From: Bombyx mori
Taxonomy: Eukaryota > Arthropoda > Insecta > Lepidoptera > Bombycidae
Assembly (NCBI RefSeq): GCF_030269925.1
Contig: NC_085107.1
Location: 10,044,001 to 10,108,000 of the forward strand
Direction of reading: 5' to 3'
Length of the DNA: 64,000 nucleotides
Shown: piece by piece, positions 22,701 through 34,010 of the stretch
Layout: every line of letters begins with the position of its first letter
Position numbering within the stretch: the first letter of the stretch is position 1
Program-made: the position numbers and the translations under genes
Notes under the pieces: model-generated
What the model was told of the DNA's origin: nothing
Database searches by the model: none
Seen by the model: only the letters and a program-made list of their open reading frames with translations

Positions 22701-24896
22701 ATGTCGAGGGGGAATTCACCCCCTAATATCAGCACACCCGGCCCGTCCCAATTGGGACGTCAGGCGATGCCCGAATTGCGTCCTACACCAACACCTGCAG
22801 TTCGTATGGCCCCGATGGGTCCTCGGTTGGATAGTTCGTCCGGGTCTTCGGCTGCGGCCAAGGGGTTCCCGAGGATCGGACCGGTGGAAAGTACCTTTCC
22901 TTCGTCGACCGATCCCTCCGGACCCTCTCGGCCGCGGAAGAAGGCCAGGTCCGAGTCTGACCGAGGCTCATCGGGTGACCAAGATAAACGCCCGCGTATA
23001 GGCCCTTCCTCCAGGTCGGAGGGAGAAGAGAGCGTGACCACGTCCACGGATCACTCCTCTACCGAGTCTATCACTCCTTCCTCGTCAAGATCCACTTCCC
23101 CCTCTGGGAGTCCAATCCCAGTCCAACCCGTTCCCAAGCCTAGAGCACCCGCCAGGACAGGGATTGCTCCTAGGCAATTGAGAACCCCTCCTCACTCTCC
23201 TTCCCCAACTTTATCCCCAATCCCGGTGGACTCTACCCGAGGTGCCCCCGCCCTAAGCGGCACGGCGGGTAACCTGGACTCCACCAGGTACATGGACCTC
23301 GAGTCCACCAGACCACGTCACGCCCCTATGCCTAACCCCATTCCCTCTACCTCCTATGCTGCCATGGCAGCTAGGCCGAGTATTCCTTCCACCCAGAGGA
23401 CATCCCAATCCTCTCACGTCCCTCCCCCGAGGCCGAAGGGTCGTGCCCAGGAGGAGCTGCGCCGACACCCGCCAATAATGGTGGAGGCCCTCCCTAATTG
23501 GTCCCGCCACATGGCGGCCATTAGGGAGCGCCTCGGTCGCGCCCCCTCGGTGCGACCCTTCGGCGCCGGCTTTAGATTCCTGCCGACGTCGGTAGAGGAA
23601 TACAGGGCGGTCCAGGCCTACCTGTCGGAGGCCTCTGCCAGGGATGGTACCATAAAATGGTACTGCTATGCCCTGACAGGGGAGATTCCGACTAAGGTGG
23701 CTGTCCGGGGCCTCCCTGCCGATACTGACGCGGCAGAAGTAACCAATGCCCTGAAGGAGCTGGGGTTTCCGGCTCGTCACGCCAGGTGCATCAGGTCCCA
23801 GAGAGGGCGCCCGGGCTGCGTGTTTCACGTAGCCTTGGACCACCTCTCGAAGGACGACCTCGCCCGCCTGTACGCAGTCAATGAACTGCTGTACTTGCCG
23901 GGGGTGACGATTGAGGGATGGCGACCAACCCGCGGGCCTGCGCAGTGTCATCGCTGCCAGGCCTTCGGGCACGCCTCCAATAATTGTCACCGAGCGGTCC
24001 GCTGCGTTCGATGTGCCGGGGAGCACGTCGTAGCGGACTGCCCGAGGCCGAGGGACGGCCCATTCTCCTGCGCCAATTGCGGGAAGGACCACGCCGCCGT
24101 TGATAGGCGGTGTCCGGTCTACCGCAAGAAGGCCAGGATGATGGGAGTAACCGTCCCTCCTCCTGCGCCAACGGTGCCTCGACCCGGGAACACAGCTCTT
24201 CCTTCTGTAGCTCCCATTCCGAAGGGAAAGGGGAAAGGGAAAGGGAAATCCTCCCAGCCCCAGCCCCCTCCCCTGTCCTCACCCATCCCCCCTGCCGTGT
24301 CAGTGGAGGCCAATCCATCAGCGGCAACGCTGATGGCAGAGGCCAACGCTCCGCGGCGGGGTAAACCTGTTCCTACCCCCCGTGGTCCACAAGCTGCAAT
24401 AAGACCGCCCCACTTGACAAGCAGCGCCCCAGCCCGTGCTGGAACACAAGCCCTACAAGTACCAGGCCCGAAAACCAATAAAAATCGGCTTAAAAAAATA
24501 AAAAAAAAACAAAAAAAGAAAGCTCAACGGGATGCAGTGGTGAGTGCTCCTGCTGCACCGGCTCCCGCGATCTCGACAACAATGGAGGTGGACGTAAACC
24601 TCCCAATCGACCCAACCTCGCAACCGATCTTGCAACCGGAAACGACCCCATTGCCCCAGGCCCAACCAGCCATCTCGGGCACATCTCAGCCCCCCCTCCC
24701 CCCCCGCCCTCAGCGCGAGCGCCGCAGCGGTCGACAGGCCTCTCAGCCTGCCGGCTTTGCTGCATGGCTGCTCACACTGTGGGAAAAATTGTCCGAGGTG
24801 ATCTCCGGAGTAATCCGTGAGATCGCCTCGGGAGCCAGTCCCTTCGGGGCGCTCCTGTCGGGGTTCTACCGAATGATTGCGCAGTTCAATGGCTAG
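22701..24896 (+). CDS. LINE ORF1, gag-like RNA-binding protein with CCHC knuckles (731 aa)
   Basis: ORF1 starts at ATG 22701 and ends at TAG 24894-24896. The first 230 residues are Pro/Ser-rich and disordered. A folded block around residues 255-410 (PNWSRHMAAIRERLG through LPGVTIEGWRP) looks like the RRM-like and PRE_C2HC-type region of insect gag-like proteins. Three cysteine knuckles follow from about residue 416: CHRCQAFGHASNNC, CVRCAGEHVVADC and CANCGKDHAAVDRRC. After them come a Pro-rich segment and a basic Lys-rich run near residues 595-610. The expected role is binding element RNA and, for telomere-style relatives, nuclear targeting. The long antisense ORFs over it are high-GC shadows. 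Confidence 0.9.
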   Translation: MSRGNSPPNISTPGPSQLGRQAMPELRPTPTPAVRMAPMGPRLDSSSGSSAAAKGFPRIGPVESTFPSSTDPSGPSRPRKKARSESDRGSSGDQDKRPRIGPSSRSEGEESVTTSTDHSSTESITPSSSRSTSPSGSPIPVQPVPKPRAPARTGIAPRQLRTPPHSPSPTLSPIPVDSTRGAPALSGTAGNLDSTRYMDLESTRPRHAPMPNPIPSTSYAAMAARPSIPSTQRTSQSSHVPPPRPKGRAQEELRRHPPIMVEALPNWSRHMAAIRERLGRAPSVRPFGAGFRFLPTSVEEYRAVQAYLSEASARDGTIKWYCYALTGEIPTKVAVRGLPADTDAAEVTNALKELGFPARHARCIRSQRGRPGCVFHVALDHLSKDDLARLYAVNELLYLPGVTIEGWRPTRGPAQCHRCQAFGHASNNCHRAVRCVRCAGEHVVADCPRPRDGPFSCANCGKDHAAVDRRCPVYRKKARMMGVTVPPPAPTVPRPGNTALPSVAPIPKGKGKGKGKSSQPQPPPLSSPIPPAVSVEANPSAATLMAEANAPRRGKPVPTPRGPQAAIRPPHLTSSAPARAGTQALQVPGPKTNKNRLKKIKKKQKKKAQRDAVVSAPAAPAPAISTTMEVDVNLPIDPTSQPILQPETTPLPQAQPAISGTSQPPLPPRPQRERRSGRQASQPAGFAAWLLTLWEKLSEVISGVIREIASGASPFGALLSGFYRMIAQFNG

Positions 24897-27615
24897 CCAG
24901 GAGCTGCGCATCATTTATTGGAACCCCGACGGGATAAAGTCCCGAAAGAACGACCTGCTTGTTCTCGCCCGGGAGTACAACCCTGAGGTTCTGCTCCTGG
25001 GCGAGACCTTGTTAAAACCTCAGGATGTGTTCAGGATTCCCAACTATTTCATGTACCGACGTGACGAGCTTACCCCTGCCGGGCGGCCGTTCAGGGGCAC
25101 TGCGGCCCTTGTCAGGCGGGACGTGGTGCATGATCAGTTGGATTTGCTGTCCTTCTCATCGACAAGGTCAGTCGGTGTGAGGGTACACACCTCGGGGGGA
25201 GATATGCGGATTTATGCCGCGTATAGACCCCCGGGGCCTGAATTCCACCCTGAGGATATAAGACGGGCCCTGAATTACGACAGCCGCCCAGCTCTGCTGG
25301 TCGGGGACCTCAACGCGAAGCACGTCGCGTGGGGTTCCCGACTTAACACAGCAGTGGGCAGGCGGCTGTTAGAAGATGCCGATAGGGGCGACTACTCTGT
25401 GGTCGGCCCTGATGAACCCACGCACGTCCCGACCGCCGCGCGATACCAGCCCGATGTGCTGGACGTGTGTGTTCATAAGGGGCTACGGTGCCCCGTAACG
25501 ATCGAGGCACTGTACGACCTGGGTACCCCACATCTCCCTGTCCTGGTGACACTGGGAATGGGGCTCACCCGGGTTGCGACTTCGCCCCTACGACCGAAGG
25601 TCGACTGGGAGCTCTTTAAGAGACGACTAGTCGACCTTCCCGTAATTCAGGACCCCAACAACCCTGAGGGGGTCGACGACGCGGCAGTCCGCCTTGTCGA
25701 CTCCATCAGGGGAGCGATTGACCAGGCGACGACTCTTGTGCCCAGCGGCGGGCCCAGAGGTAGACTCCCGGCCCATCTGAAGGCGATCATTCGCCGGAAG
25801 AGGGGCCTGAGGAGGCTCTGGGCGACAACTCGTTGTCCCAGGATCAAGCGTGAGCTTAATGAGTTGGAAGCGGAGTTGGCGGCGAAGATTAGCTCCTTTC
25901 GGGGCTATGTGTGGGAGGAACGGATTGAGGAGGCCCGTGAGGACCCCTCTTCCGTGTCCCTCCACCGACTTTGCCGCCAGCTCTCAAATCGGCCTGCCCC
26001 GACTTGTCCACTCGTGGACGAGAGGGGCAACCGATGCTTCTCGGCTCAGGCCCGCGCCGATGTCCTGGCCGCAATGCTGGAGCGGCAGTTCGTTCCGAAT
26101 GACTCTGCACCCTCAGAGGCCGCATTCCACCAATCGGTGGAAGAGAGCGTAGCGAACCTACTCTCCTCCCCGGTGCCACCGTTGGGAGATGATGTTTTCA
26201 TCACTCCCAGTGAATTGCGCCTCTCCATCAAGCGGATGAAGAGGCGCAAGGCGCCGGGTGAGGACGGTATTCCCTCCCTCGCATTCTTCCATTTCCCTGA
26301 AACGGTCGTGTCATATATGACACGGCTGTTCAATTCCATTCTGTCCACAGGACACTTCCCGGGAATTTGGAAATTGGGCAAGGTTATCGCCTTGCCCAAA
26401 CCCGGCAAGGATAGGAGAAATCCCTCCAGTTACCGTCCGATCACCTTGCTGTCGCATGTGGGCAAGTTGTTCGAGAGGCTGCTGCTGAGAAGGGTGTCGC
26501 CGCACATCCTTCCCAGACCCGAGCAGTTCGGGTTTCGCAGCGGTCACTCGACAACGCTGCAATTGGTCCGCGTCATGCATCACTTGGCGGATCGGTCCAA
26601 CGCGCGCCAGTACACGGCCGCAGTCTTTCTCGATATCGAGAAGGCCTTCGACCGTGTCTGGCATGCGGGACTGATCCACAAGTTGGTGCAGAACACGGAC
26701 CTCCAGCACGCCTACGTGCGACTGCTGGGGTCGTACCTGGAGGGAAGATCCTTCTTTGTCGCGGTCGAGGGCGCCAAGTCGTCGGTGCGCCCAGTCTCGG
26801 CCGGAGTTCCCCAGGGAAGCGTCCTGGCTCCATTCCTCTACGCTCTCTACACCAACGACATTCCCACGCTCGAGGGTAACCTCCAAGCGTGGGAAGTAGA
26901 CGTGAAGTTGGCGCTGTTTGCCGACGACAGCGCCTACTTCTCGTCATCCAACGTCCCCTCTGCGGCCATTCTGAGGATGCAGAGGCTTTTGGACTTACTG
27001 CCCCAGTGGCTGGACCGATGGAGGGTCGCGGTCAACGTGGGGAAGACTGCGGCTATCCTCTTCGGTCCGGTCCGCACAACAGTCGTCCCGGGACAGCTCA
27101 GTCTCCGTGGCGCTAATGTCGAGTTTAGATCCAGCGTCCGGTACTTGGGGGTCGATATCGACCGGAGTTTGAGGATGACCGCCCACGCCAATAAGGCGTT
27201 GGCGGCCGCTCGCTGTGCGAGATTCCTCCTCCGGCCGGTGTTGGCCTCTAGGTTGCCGGTCAGGACTAAGCTCGGCATTTATAAGACGTATGTCCGTTCC
27301 CGTATCACGTACGCAGCTGAGGCCTGGTATCACCTCATCCCGCAGGGTATGCGGGCGAGGTTACAGGTCCAGCAAAATCTGGCTCTTCGCACGATAGTCG
27401 GAGCAGGGCGTTACGTCAGAAATGACGTAATCGCCCGGGATCTGGATGTGGAGTCGCTCGAGGAGTTCATCCGGAGGCTAGCTCGTAATCTTTACGAGCG
27501 GGCTGACGGTGGACCCCACGAGCACCTCCACAATATAGCTCCCTTGCACGCCAGACCACCTGATGGTTGGGCGCTACCAAGGGAGCTACTGGAACCCCCG
27601 GCTATGGTAAGATAG
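24889..27615 (+). CDS. LINE ORF2, apurinic-like endonuclease and reverse transcriptase (908 aa)
   Basis: The ATG at 24889 was chosen because it overlaps the ORF1 stop by eight bases (ATGGCTAG) and opens directly into the endonuclease fold (RIIYWNPDGI). Endonuclease motifs: GETLL, YRPPG, GDLNAKHVAWG (about 139-149) and the closing HLPV. RT motifs: LPKPGKDRRNPSSYRPITLL, EQFGFRSGHSTTLQL, FLDIEKAFDRVWH (Asp582), GVPQGSVLAPFLYALYTNDI and the catalytic FADD at 677-680. It ends with the Jockey-type tail NIAPLHARPP. All catalytic residues I can check are present, so the protein may be functional. It nicks target DNA and copies the element RNA at the nick. Confidence 0.93.
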   Translation: MASQELRIIYWNPDGIKSRKNDLLVLAREYNPEVLLLGETLLKPQDVFRIPNYFMYRRDELTPAGRPFRGTAALVRRDVVHDQLDLLSFSSTRSVGVRVHTSGGDMRIYAAYRPPGPEFHPEDIRRALNYDSRPALLVGDLNAKHVAWGSRLNTAVGRRLLEDADRGDYSVVGPDEPTHVPTAARYQPDVLDVCVHKGLRCPVTIEALYDLGTPHLPVLVTLGMGLTRVATSPLRPKVDWELFKRRLVDLPVIQDPNNPEGVDDAAVRLVDSIRGAIDQATTLVPSGGPRGRLPAHLKAIIRRKRGLRRLWATTRCPRIKRELNELEAELAAKISSFRGYVWEERIEEAREDPSSVSLHRLCRQLSNRPAPTCPLVDERGNRCFSAQARADVLAAMLERQFVPNDSAPSEAAFHQSVEESVANLLSSPVPPLGDDVFITPSELRLSIKRMKRRKAPGEDGIPSLAFFHFPETVVSYMTRLFNSILSTGHFPGIWKLGKVIALPKPGKDRRNPSSYRPITLLSHVGKLFERLLLRRVSPHILPRPEQFGFRSGHSTTLQLVRVMHHLADRSNARQYTAAVFLDIEKAFDRVWHAGLIHKLVQNTDLQHAYVRLLGSYLEGRSFFVAVEGAKSSVRPVSAGVPQGSVLAPFLYALYTNDIPTLEGNLQAWEVDVKLALFADDSAYFSSSNVPSAAILRMQRLLDLLPQWLDRWRVAVNVGKTAAILFGPVRTTVVPGQLSLRGANVEFRSSVRYLGVDIDRSLRMTAHANKALAAARCARFLLRPVLASRLPVRTKLGIYKTYVRSRITYAAEAWYHLIPQGMRARLQVQQNLALRTIVGAGRYVRNDVIARDLDVESLEEFIRRLARNLYERADGGPHEHLHNIAPLHARPPDGWALPRELLEPPAMVR

Positions 27616-27995
27616 TCGGCTTAATCGGAGTGATATGGGAGTGCTCATAATGAGTGCCCCCATGGGACTGAGCTGTCCACACTCGTCATGTCCCCCCACA
27701 TCGTTGGGGTGCCCCCTTATGGGGACCCATTTCCCACCCCCGTTGGGTGGACCACTCCCCCGTCTGGGGAGTGTTTAACATCGGTCCCTCCCCGCGACGG
27801 TCTTCCCCTTCTGGGGAGCCCCTAGCGGGTGAGCGCCAAACCAGTGCCGCGGCTCCCCCTCTGGCTTGTAGAGGTGGGGCCGCGACATGGGGCCGGTGGC
27901 GGGCCCCACGGTTGCTGACTGTTGTCCTGGCTTATGTATATAGTAGAGTAGTTAGTTTTTAGTTAGTTTAGTTAGTTGTGTAGTTAGTTGTAAGG

Positions 27996-28060
<65 letters not shown>
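27616..28060 (+). other. 3' UTR and poly(A) tail of the Jockey LINE
   Basis: GC-rich, ORF-free 3' UTR ending in short GTTAGTTA-type repeats (27948-27990), followed by 65 consecutive A residues. The tail is the target-primed reverse-transcription signature of poly(A) LINEs. Confidence 0.8.
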
Positions 28061-28062
<2 letters not shown>

Positions 28063-28345
28063 CTAGCATTAGGAAGCAGAGGACAGCAGCCGGCGCCGGG
28101 GTGCGTCGTCCGCGGGCACCACTCCTCCTGCATCATCAAGCCCGTCGTATTAAATATATGTATGTATTTTTGTCGATGTGAGTGTGCCGAGGCACGCTGC
28201 GAACAGCCCCCCCCAATCCAGTCCTGCATCCATTTCACCCCTGCCCTATGTGGCAGGGAGCGTCTGCCCGGGTAGTGGGGTTTACCCCGAGGCCCGCTCC
28301 GTGCCCCCGTAAGGGAGTACGACGACCCCGAAGAAGAAGAAGAAA
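28061..28345. repeat. GC-rich repeat fragment, possibly another LINE 3' end with (GAA)n tail
   Basis: Directly downstream of the Jockey A tail is a GC-rich block with C-runs (CCCCCCCC near 28208) and a terminal GAAGAAGAAGAAG at about 28331-28344. Composition and tail suggest a fragment of a second retroelement, but no conserved protein motif is visible on either strand. Confidence 0.4.
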
Positions 28346-30001
28346 TTCACCATTCGAGTCTGTACTATACCAAATAGACGCTGCTATAAATAGGTAGGTT
28401 GCGTAAAATTGTGATCGGAAAATATCTATATCATAGTGATTCGAATGTGCAGGAGTATTCATTTGACTGTGGTAATAAAACATTTATGAAATGTTCGTTT
28501 TTATTACTTATATTTTGAAATGCGTTAACCAAGCTTACCTATTTATTTATAAGTTAAAATTTTTTGTTTAATTAATTCTGTATTGTACCGTTATTGTACT
28601 CTGAAATTATTTTAAAGAAGCATCGTTTTAGTTAGGTATTCAGTAAAATTATACACAATTTATTCGCATATGTTTGAATTGTTAACCATCTCTTAAGAAA
28701 CTTTCCAAGCAAATACAAGCAATACAGCAATTCTCCATGAACTGTAATTTGTTTTCAAGGATATTCAGTTATGGTGTAGATAGGTTGTGAAGAAACTGAG
28801 TTCGCAGATTTTAATTTTTTTTAAATTTTAAAGTGATTTTTAAAGTTACTTAATTATTGCCAAACCACACTATGTGCTAACACTTTATCTCGATAGTATT
28901 ATAATTCCCGATTGGAGTGCCACTGACAACTACACAAACCTTTATCGGAATTCAAACCATTATGTTTTTTTAATATTGATTGGATGGTATTATAAAAATA
29001 GTTACAGAATACGTTGCGTCAGTAAAAGTAAAAGCTTTGTTAATAGTTTACTCGTTATTTAAAGACATCTGTTCTAAATAATATAACTGAGGTACTTTTA
29101 TTAATTAAACGGAAAATTGTCAATTTTATATAATATTCTCTCACGTGAAAAGTCTTACGAGATAGTACGTAAAATGCTCCTTCAAATCAGTAGAAAATAC
29201 ATTCCTTACATTGTTGTATACATAAAATAAATTGGATGAAATCTAGTGCAGAAACGCGAGGAGCACGAGGTGCAACGAAGTTATTACTTTTTATAGGTCG
29301 ACGTTTCTAGAACAATATTTTCTCCAGCGGTTATGTCTGCCTATAAAATCTAAGGACTACATCGTGAATGCCAATTATTTTTCACAAAAGACAATGAATA
29401 TAATGAGGGACATTGGCTAGCTTATAACAATGTTGTCAACATAGGTATATGTAGGACATTGTGATAATATTTTTCTACTAACGCAGGAAATCGGGTGGCT
29501 ACACATACGGGCTTAAAAATACATACCATCATAAGTAATTACCAACACAAAATATTTTAATTATAATTTACGTCTTTGCACAGTGGCAACGTTGGGCGTG
29601 GTAGGTAACCTGTGCAAGATGCAACCAGCTCTGGCGACTCAATAAACTGAGATTTACCAAAAAAAAAGTGCAGTCATCTCGAAGGGATTATAAAGGTATA
29701 TTGCACTTTCAAACCAAACGATTAATATAAACGAACATAATAATATAACGTTGTATGTCCGACCATTTGCCAGACTGAACGATGAAGTTGAGGAAAAGCG
29801 GCCACAATCGTAAAAGTTAAAGAAAGGTAAAGGTTCTCCATTACAACACAAAGGCTCATACATCTATGGTCGTCAAAAATATTGGAATTGGAGCTAGAGT
29901 ACAGTTACACCGTTAGTAGTAAATTACATTGTAATATTGTGTATAATATAGTTTTCAAAAACTTATTACATTAATTCATTATTTTTTATTATTATTGTTT
30001 T
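28346..30001. other. AT-rich sequence, nothing firmly recognised
   Basis: A short GC-richer hairpin-capable patch at about 29577-29640 (GCACAGTGGCAACG ... CCTGTGCAA) is the only structure noted. Confidence 0.5.
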
Positions 30002-30102
30002 TTTTATTTATTGCTTAGTTAGGCGGACGAGCTCATAGCCCACCTGGTGTTAAGTGGTTACTGGAGCCCATAAACATCTACAAAGTAAATGCGCCACCTA
30101 CC
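30002..30102 (-). mobile_element. Bm1 SINE 3' piece (left arm of inverted pair)
   Basis: TTTATTGCTTAGTTAGGCGG to GCGCCACCTACC; about 100 bp of the Bm1 3' end. It abuts a plus-strand Bm1. Confidence 0.8.
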
Positions 30103-30104
30103 TA

Positions 30105-30348
30105 TACTGGTGGTAGGACCTTTTGTGAGTCCGCACGGGTAGGTACCACCGCCCCGCCTATTTCTGCCGTGAAGCAGTAATGCGTTTCGGCTTCAAGGGT
30201 GGGACAGACGTTGTAACTATACTGAGACCTTAGAACTTATATTTCAAGGTGGGTGGCGCATTTACGTTGTAAAGGTCTATGCGCTCCAGTAACCACTTAG
30301 CACCGGCTGGGCTGTGAGCTCGTCCGCCCAACTAAATAATAAAAAAAA
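30105..30348 (+). mobile_element. Bm1 SINE, 5'-truncated (right arm of inverted pair)
   Basis: ACTGGTGGTAGGACC to CTAAATAATAAAAAAAA. Together with the minus-strand piece two bases upstream it forms an imperfect inverted repeat. Confidence 0.88.
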
Positions 30349-30975
30349 TCGTCAATAAGAACACAAAAGTATATTAGGACGTTTCTTCAAAGCAACCATT
30401 CAAAGAAAACAAATAATATTATTTAGGCAAGAAAAGTATATCGACAGTAAAATACATGTCATTTCAGGCGAAAGCAGTCAAGACTCCTTTGTTGGAAAAA
30501 GAATAAGTTACAAGTTCTCTTGTATAAATCTAGATATGGTTGTTTGTAGTACGAATCTAGATTTTATCTTGGCAGTCTAGAAAGCGTAGAAAACGTGGTA
30601 GCCGGAAATACAAGATAAGTTTGCCTCTATAATAAAGTCGCGGATTCAGCAGAGATAAAGCTTTAGTTAAAAATACCTCCAACTGTGTTGAAATTCAAAG
30701 ACGTTCTAAGAATGAATCTTGACTGTTTTTTCTTGCATTTTAATTATTATAATTGAAAATTGAGCGTGAAAGTGAGTTAAGTGTGAGAAAATGAAATTGA
30801 AATTGAGTGTAAAAAAACCGAGACACTCTTTTTATGACCACTGTTTTGAAATAATACGAAATATTAAATTTACTCTCCTTGATTGAATCCGAAAGCTAGT
30901 TCAAGCATACACACGAATGTAAGCCCAAAGTTCAATACCGTTGGTTATTGATATACTGTTGATATAAAGTAGTTT

Positions 30976-31210
30976 ACTGGTGGTAGGACCTCTTGTGAGT
31001 ACGCACGGGTAGGTGCCACCACCCTGCCTATTTCGGCCGTGATATAGTAATGGGTTTCGGTTTGAAGTGTGTGGCAGTCGTTGTAACTATACTTGAGACC
31101 TTAGAACTTATATCTCAAGGTGGGTGGTGCATTTACGTCGTAGATGTTTCTGGGCTTCAGTAACCACTTAACACCAGATGGGCTGTGAGCTAGTCTATCT
31201 AAGCAATAAA
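30976..31210 (+). mobile_element. Bm1 SINE, 5'-truncated
   Basis: ACTGGTGGTAGGACCTCTTG to TCTAAGCAATAAAA; moderately diverged. Confidence 0.85.
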
Positions 31211-33644
31211 ATTAGTAATTGATTTTCTACAAGAAAATATAATCATGGAAATTAATTTTTGATTGTATTTATATAATTACTTTATCATCACAAGATCAGC
31301 CTTTTTATTACTATCAATGAAAAAGCCTAGGCTTCATAGCCTGCAACCTTGACATGCACTATTTAAATGTTACACGCGCGCTTAATTATTACTCCGATAT
31401 GCATCCAAATATACATTAATTATATTTCAACTGTGGGGCAAAAATAGACAAGGTTGAAGGTATTAAATTAATCGTCACAAGAGTCTGCGTCAGCAAAAAC
31501 GAGAATAGTCTATGAAAATTAATTAATGTCAATTTAGACTTATTTTTAAAAAAACTGAAGATTATGTTTCCGTAAAATGTTTAATTTCTTTCTGTTTTTG
31601 ATTGCTTTGGTAAGCATACGGTCCACACGGTAATGAGTGGTCACCGTCGCTCAAAGAAGTCAGCAATGCCAGGGACTTAGCCATACATTTTTGTTAATAT
31701 ATTTTTCTAAAGGCTCAGTCTCTCTTCAATAGTAAGCACCCCACCCCAAACTAATACTGAAGCCGGACAATTCACACATTGCTTCTTATAAATTGAGGAG
31801 CATATATTGAATACTGACCAATAAATTATAAAGTCTTAATAATAATAATAATTTTGTGACCAGTAAGCTTTTTCTGACCTTTGCGTACCGCCTCAAATAT
31901 GCTTTGCTTTTATTATCGCCTTAATCATATTTTTAAATAATAGGATAGGTAGGCAAGTTCTAAGTCATCTTTTAAAACATGTGAAATGGCTCTGTGTACT
32001 ATATTAATTCTCTTAGATACATTAATTTGCTTTCGGTCAGCATTTCTTCGGGTTCTTTCTTCTCGGAAAGGCGTTGCCTTTTTCGCACGGACACTACCTG
32101 AGGCTAGACCTTTTATGTCAACGTTTCATTTCATATCAACAGGTAAGTAAACACCAAGCGGATGCTGAGTTTCGAAAATAGTATTTAGCTCTATATCTAC
32201 TTTATATAATGCTATCACAGCAGTTCGATTTTCTATATAGCTCAACTCAGTTTTAGTATTATATTACAAGAAAATATAACAAATATTTGTGTTGATATAA
32301 AATACAAATTACAATAATACAAATACAAATCCTTTGTTTATATACTTGTAGATAATCAAGTTATTGAAAATATATTGACGATCGAGTTCAACATTGAAAA
32401 ATAACGTGTAATAAATTCGCACACACGAGATTAATATTTGCGTAATTATTGGTTGCCGGTGACACGTGTCTGCGTGAAATGGGCTACCGTTCTGTTCGTT
32501 TTTGCCGCAATCATGAATTCTGGTTATAGAATAAGAAATATTCATTACTGGGCCCCAGAAGGTCGCATTAAGCTCGCTGGTTGCATCACGACTACAAATT
32601 AATATCCGAAAAATATTATACGTCTTACCTTCAATGTGCAGTAATAATAATATCTAATTAATAATTTGTCACTGTCGATTATGGACAGTGAAAAAGTGGC
32701 AGGCTGTTGCCTATATGACGTTCCACCTCAACCAAAGATGTCCTTTTTGAATGCTATTTATTTCGCTTATTTTTTGTGTTACAAACAAAAAAAGTGTGCA
32801 TTTAAGAAATATTTTCTGCCACAAGTTGCTTTGGAATGAATTTTACACTATGTTTCCCAAAACCCATGACATATACTTTTTAGGCAGCAATTGGCCGGCG
32901 GTGACTTTTAACGGAGACGTGTTATTAAAAAATACACCACAAAATTGCTGTTCAGTTAGAGGCTATTATAAATTTGTCAGCCATTTGAGTTGTTCACTGT
33001 TCACTAACATTTGAGTTCTTAAAGTAGTACGTTAGTTAATTACAAACCACATCGGTTGACCGATTTATGAAATAAATAAATTTTCTTTAAAACTAAATGT
33101 CTTACCCTCCCGTCAAGTACTTCGTATTTAAATTTCAGTACGCGTCTGTTGAAGTTTCAAAAATTCACTTGAAAGAAACTAATAAATATGTATCTGATTT
33201 TTAGGAAACCTAATTTGGTTACGAATGGCTTTTTCAATATTTGTAGAGGAAAAAGACGAGGAAAAGATTTGAAATCTGATAAAAAATTGTGTAAGAGGGA
33301 AGGCTATATAGAGCGTGAATGTTTCAAAAATATAAAATTATATAATAATAAGTCAAGCATAAAGTTTTGTTTCAATTATGTTTTTTATAAATGTGTGTTC
33401 TAAAGTAGACAGTATATGCGCTGCTATGTACGGGCAATTTGTGCTACAAAAGGTTATTATTTGCTATTATATTTTAGAAATAAACACAGGGTTACGTAAT
33501 TTCTATTTTTTATTACCTTAAGCTAGTTTATGAAATAGCTGTCTTCGGTAGTCTAAGCTTATTATGATTTATCGATATAAATCCACATTTACATCTGGTA
33601 TGTAAGCATCGCATTCTCGAAATCAAAGACGGGTAGGTAGCTTT
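31211..33644. other. AT-rich sequence, nothing firmly recognised
   Basis: Contains one degenerate tail repeat (31597-31682). No domain in any ORF. Confidence 0.5.
31597..31682 (-). repeat. Degenerate copy of the GGCAGCGG tail repeat
   Basis: TTTTTGATTGCTTTGGTAAGCATACGG, then GAGTGGTCACCGTCGCTC and CAGCAATGCCAGGG. Same order of blocks as 42540-42655. Confidence 0.45.
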
Positions 33645-34010
33645 GAAGTCGTCGTGGCTTGAAGGATAGGACGCTCGGTGCATTCGTATCTAACGATGCG
33701 ATCGTGCCGGTTCCGGAATCCCGGGGGCAGGTACCAAGCTTTCTGATTGAAAAACATACTTAACAATTGTTTACGAATGAATTCCACGATGAACGAATAA
33801 CATCACGTAATAAAAAACAAAACCGCAAAAATTATAATTTGCGTAATTACAGGTGGTACGTCGTCTTGTGAGCTCGCATACCCATGGTATCTCCAACCTG
33901 CCTATTTCCGCCGTGATGTAGTCATTTATGTTATTGATGTCTATAGGCTTCAGTGACCACTTAAGACCATGTAGACCATGAGCTCGTCCCTCTAGCTTAA
34001 TAATAAAAAT
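33645..34010 (+). mobile_element. Diverged Bm1 SINE with head
   Basis: The head GAAGTCGTCGTGGCTTGAAGG and GGTTCCGGAATCCC are recognisable. The linker and body follow with an internal deletion, ending GAGCTCGTCCC and AATAATAAAAAT. The B box is mutated. Confidence 0.75.

Larger units (their letters stand above)
21498..28060 (+). mobile_element. Full-length-looking Jockey-clade non-LTR retrotransposon
   Basis: The element has a 5' region of about 1.2 kb, a gag-like ORF1, an endonuclease/reverse-transcriptase ORF2, a 380-bp 3' UTR and a pure run of 65 A residues (27996-28060). Both ORFs are uninterrupted, and there is no RNase H domain after the RT, as expected for the Jockey clade. The GC-rich ORFs contrast sharply with the AT-rich surroundings. 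The exact 5' end is uncertain: it lies between the minus-strand LINE fragment ending near 21494 and ORF1. Intact ORFs and the long clean A tail argue for recent insertion. Confidence 0.88.

Noticed and set aside
23253..24092. 279-codon minus-strand ORF over ORF1 of the LINE
   Set aside because: Shadow of GC-rich coding sequence; no domain, while the sense frame has zinc knuckles.
21484..28073. TTCCTAACATTGG before and TTCTAGCATTAGG after the Jockey LINE as a target-site duplication
   Set aside because: Several mismatches, while the element itself looks young; a recent insertion should have an identical duplication. The real 5' end is undetermined.
29577..29645. U4-snRNA-like start (TTTGCACAGTGGCAACG) with a GCACAG/CTGTGC stem
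   Set aside because: Similarity stops after about 17 bases; no Sm site or second U4 stem-loop could be placed.
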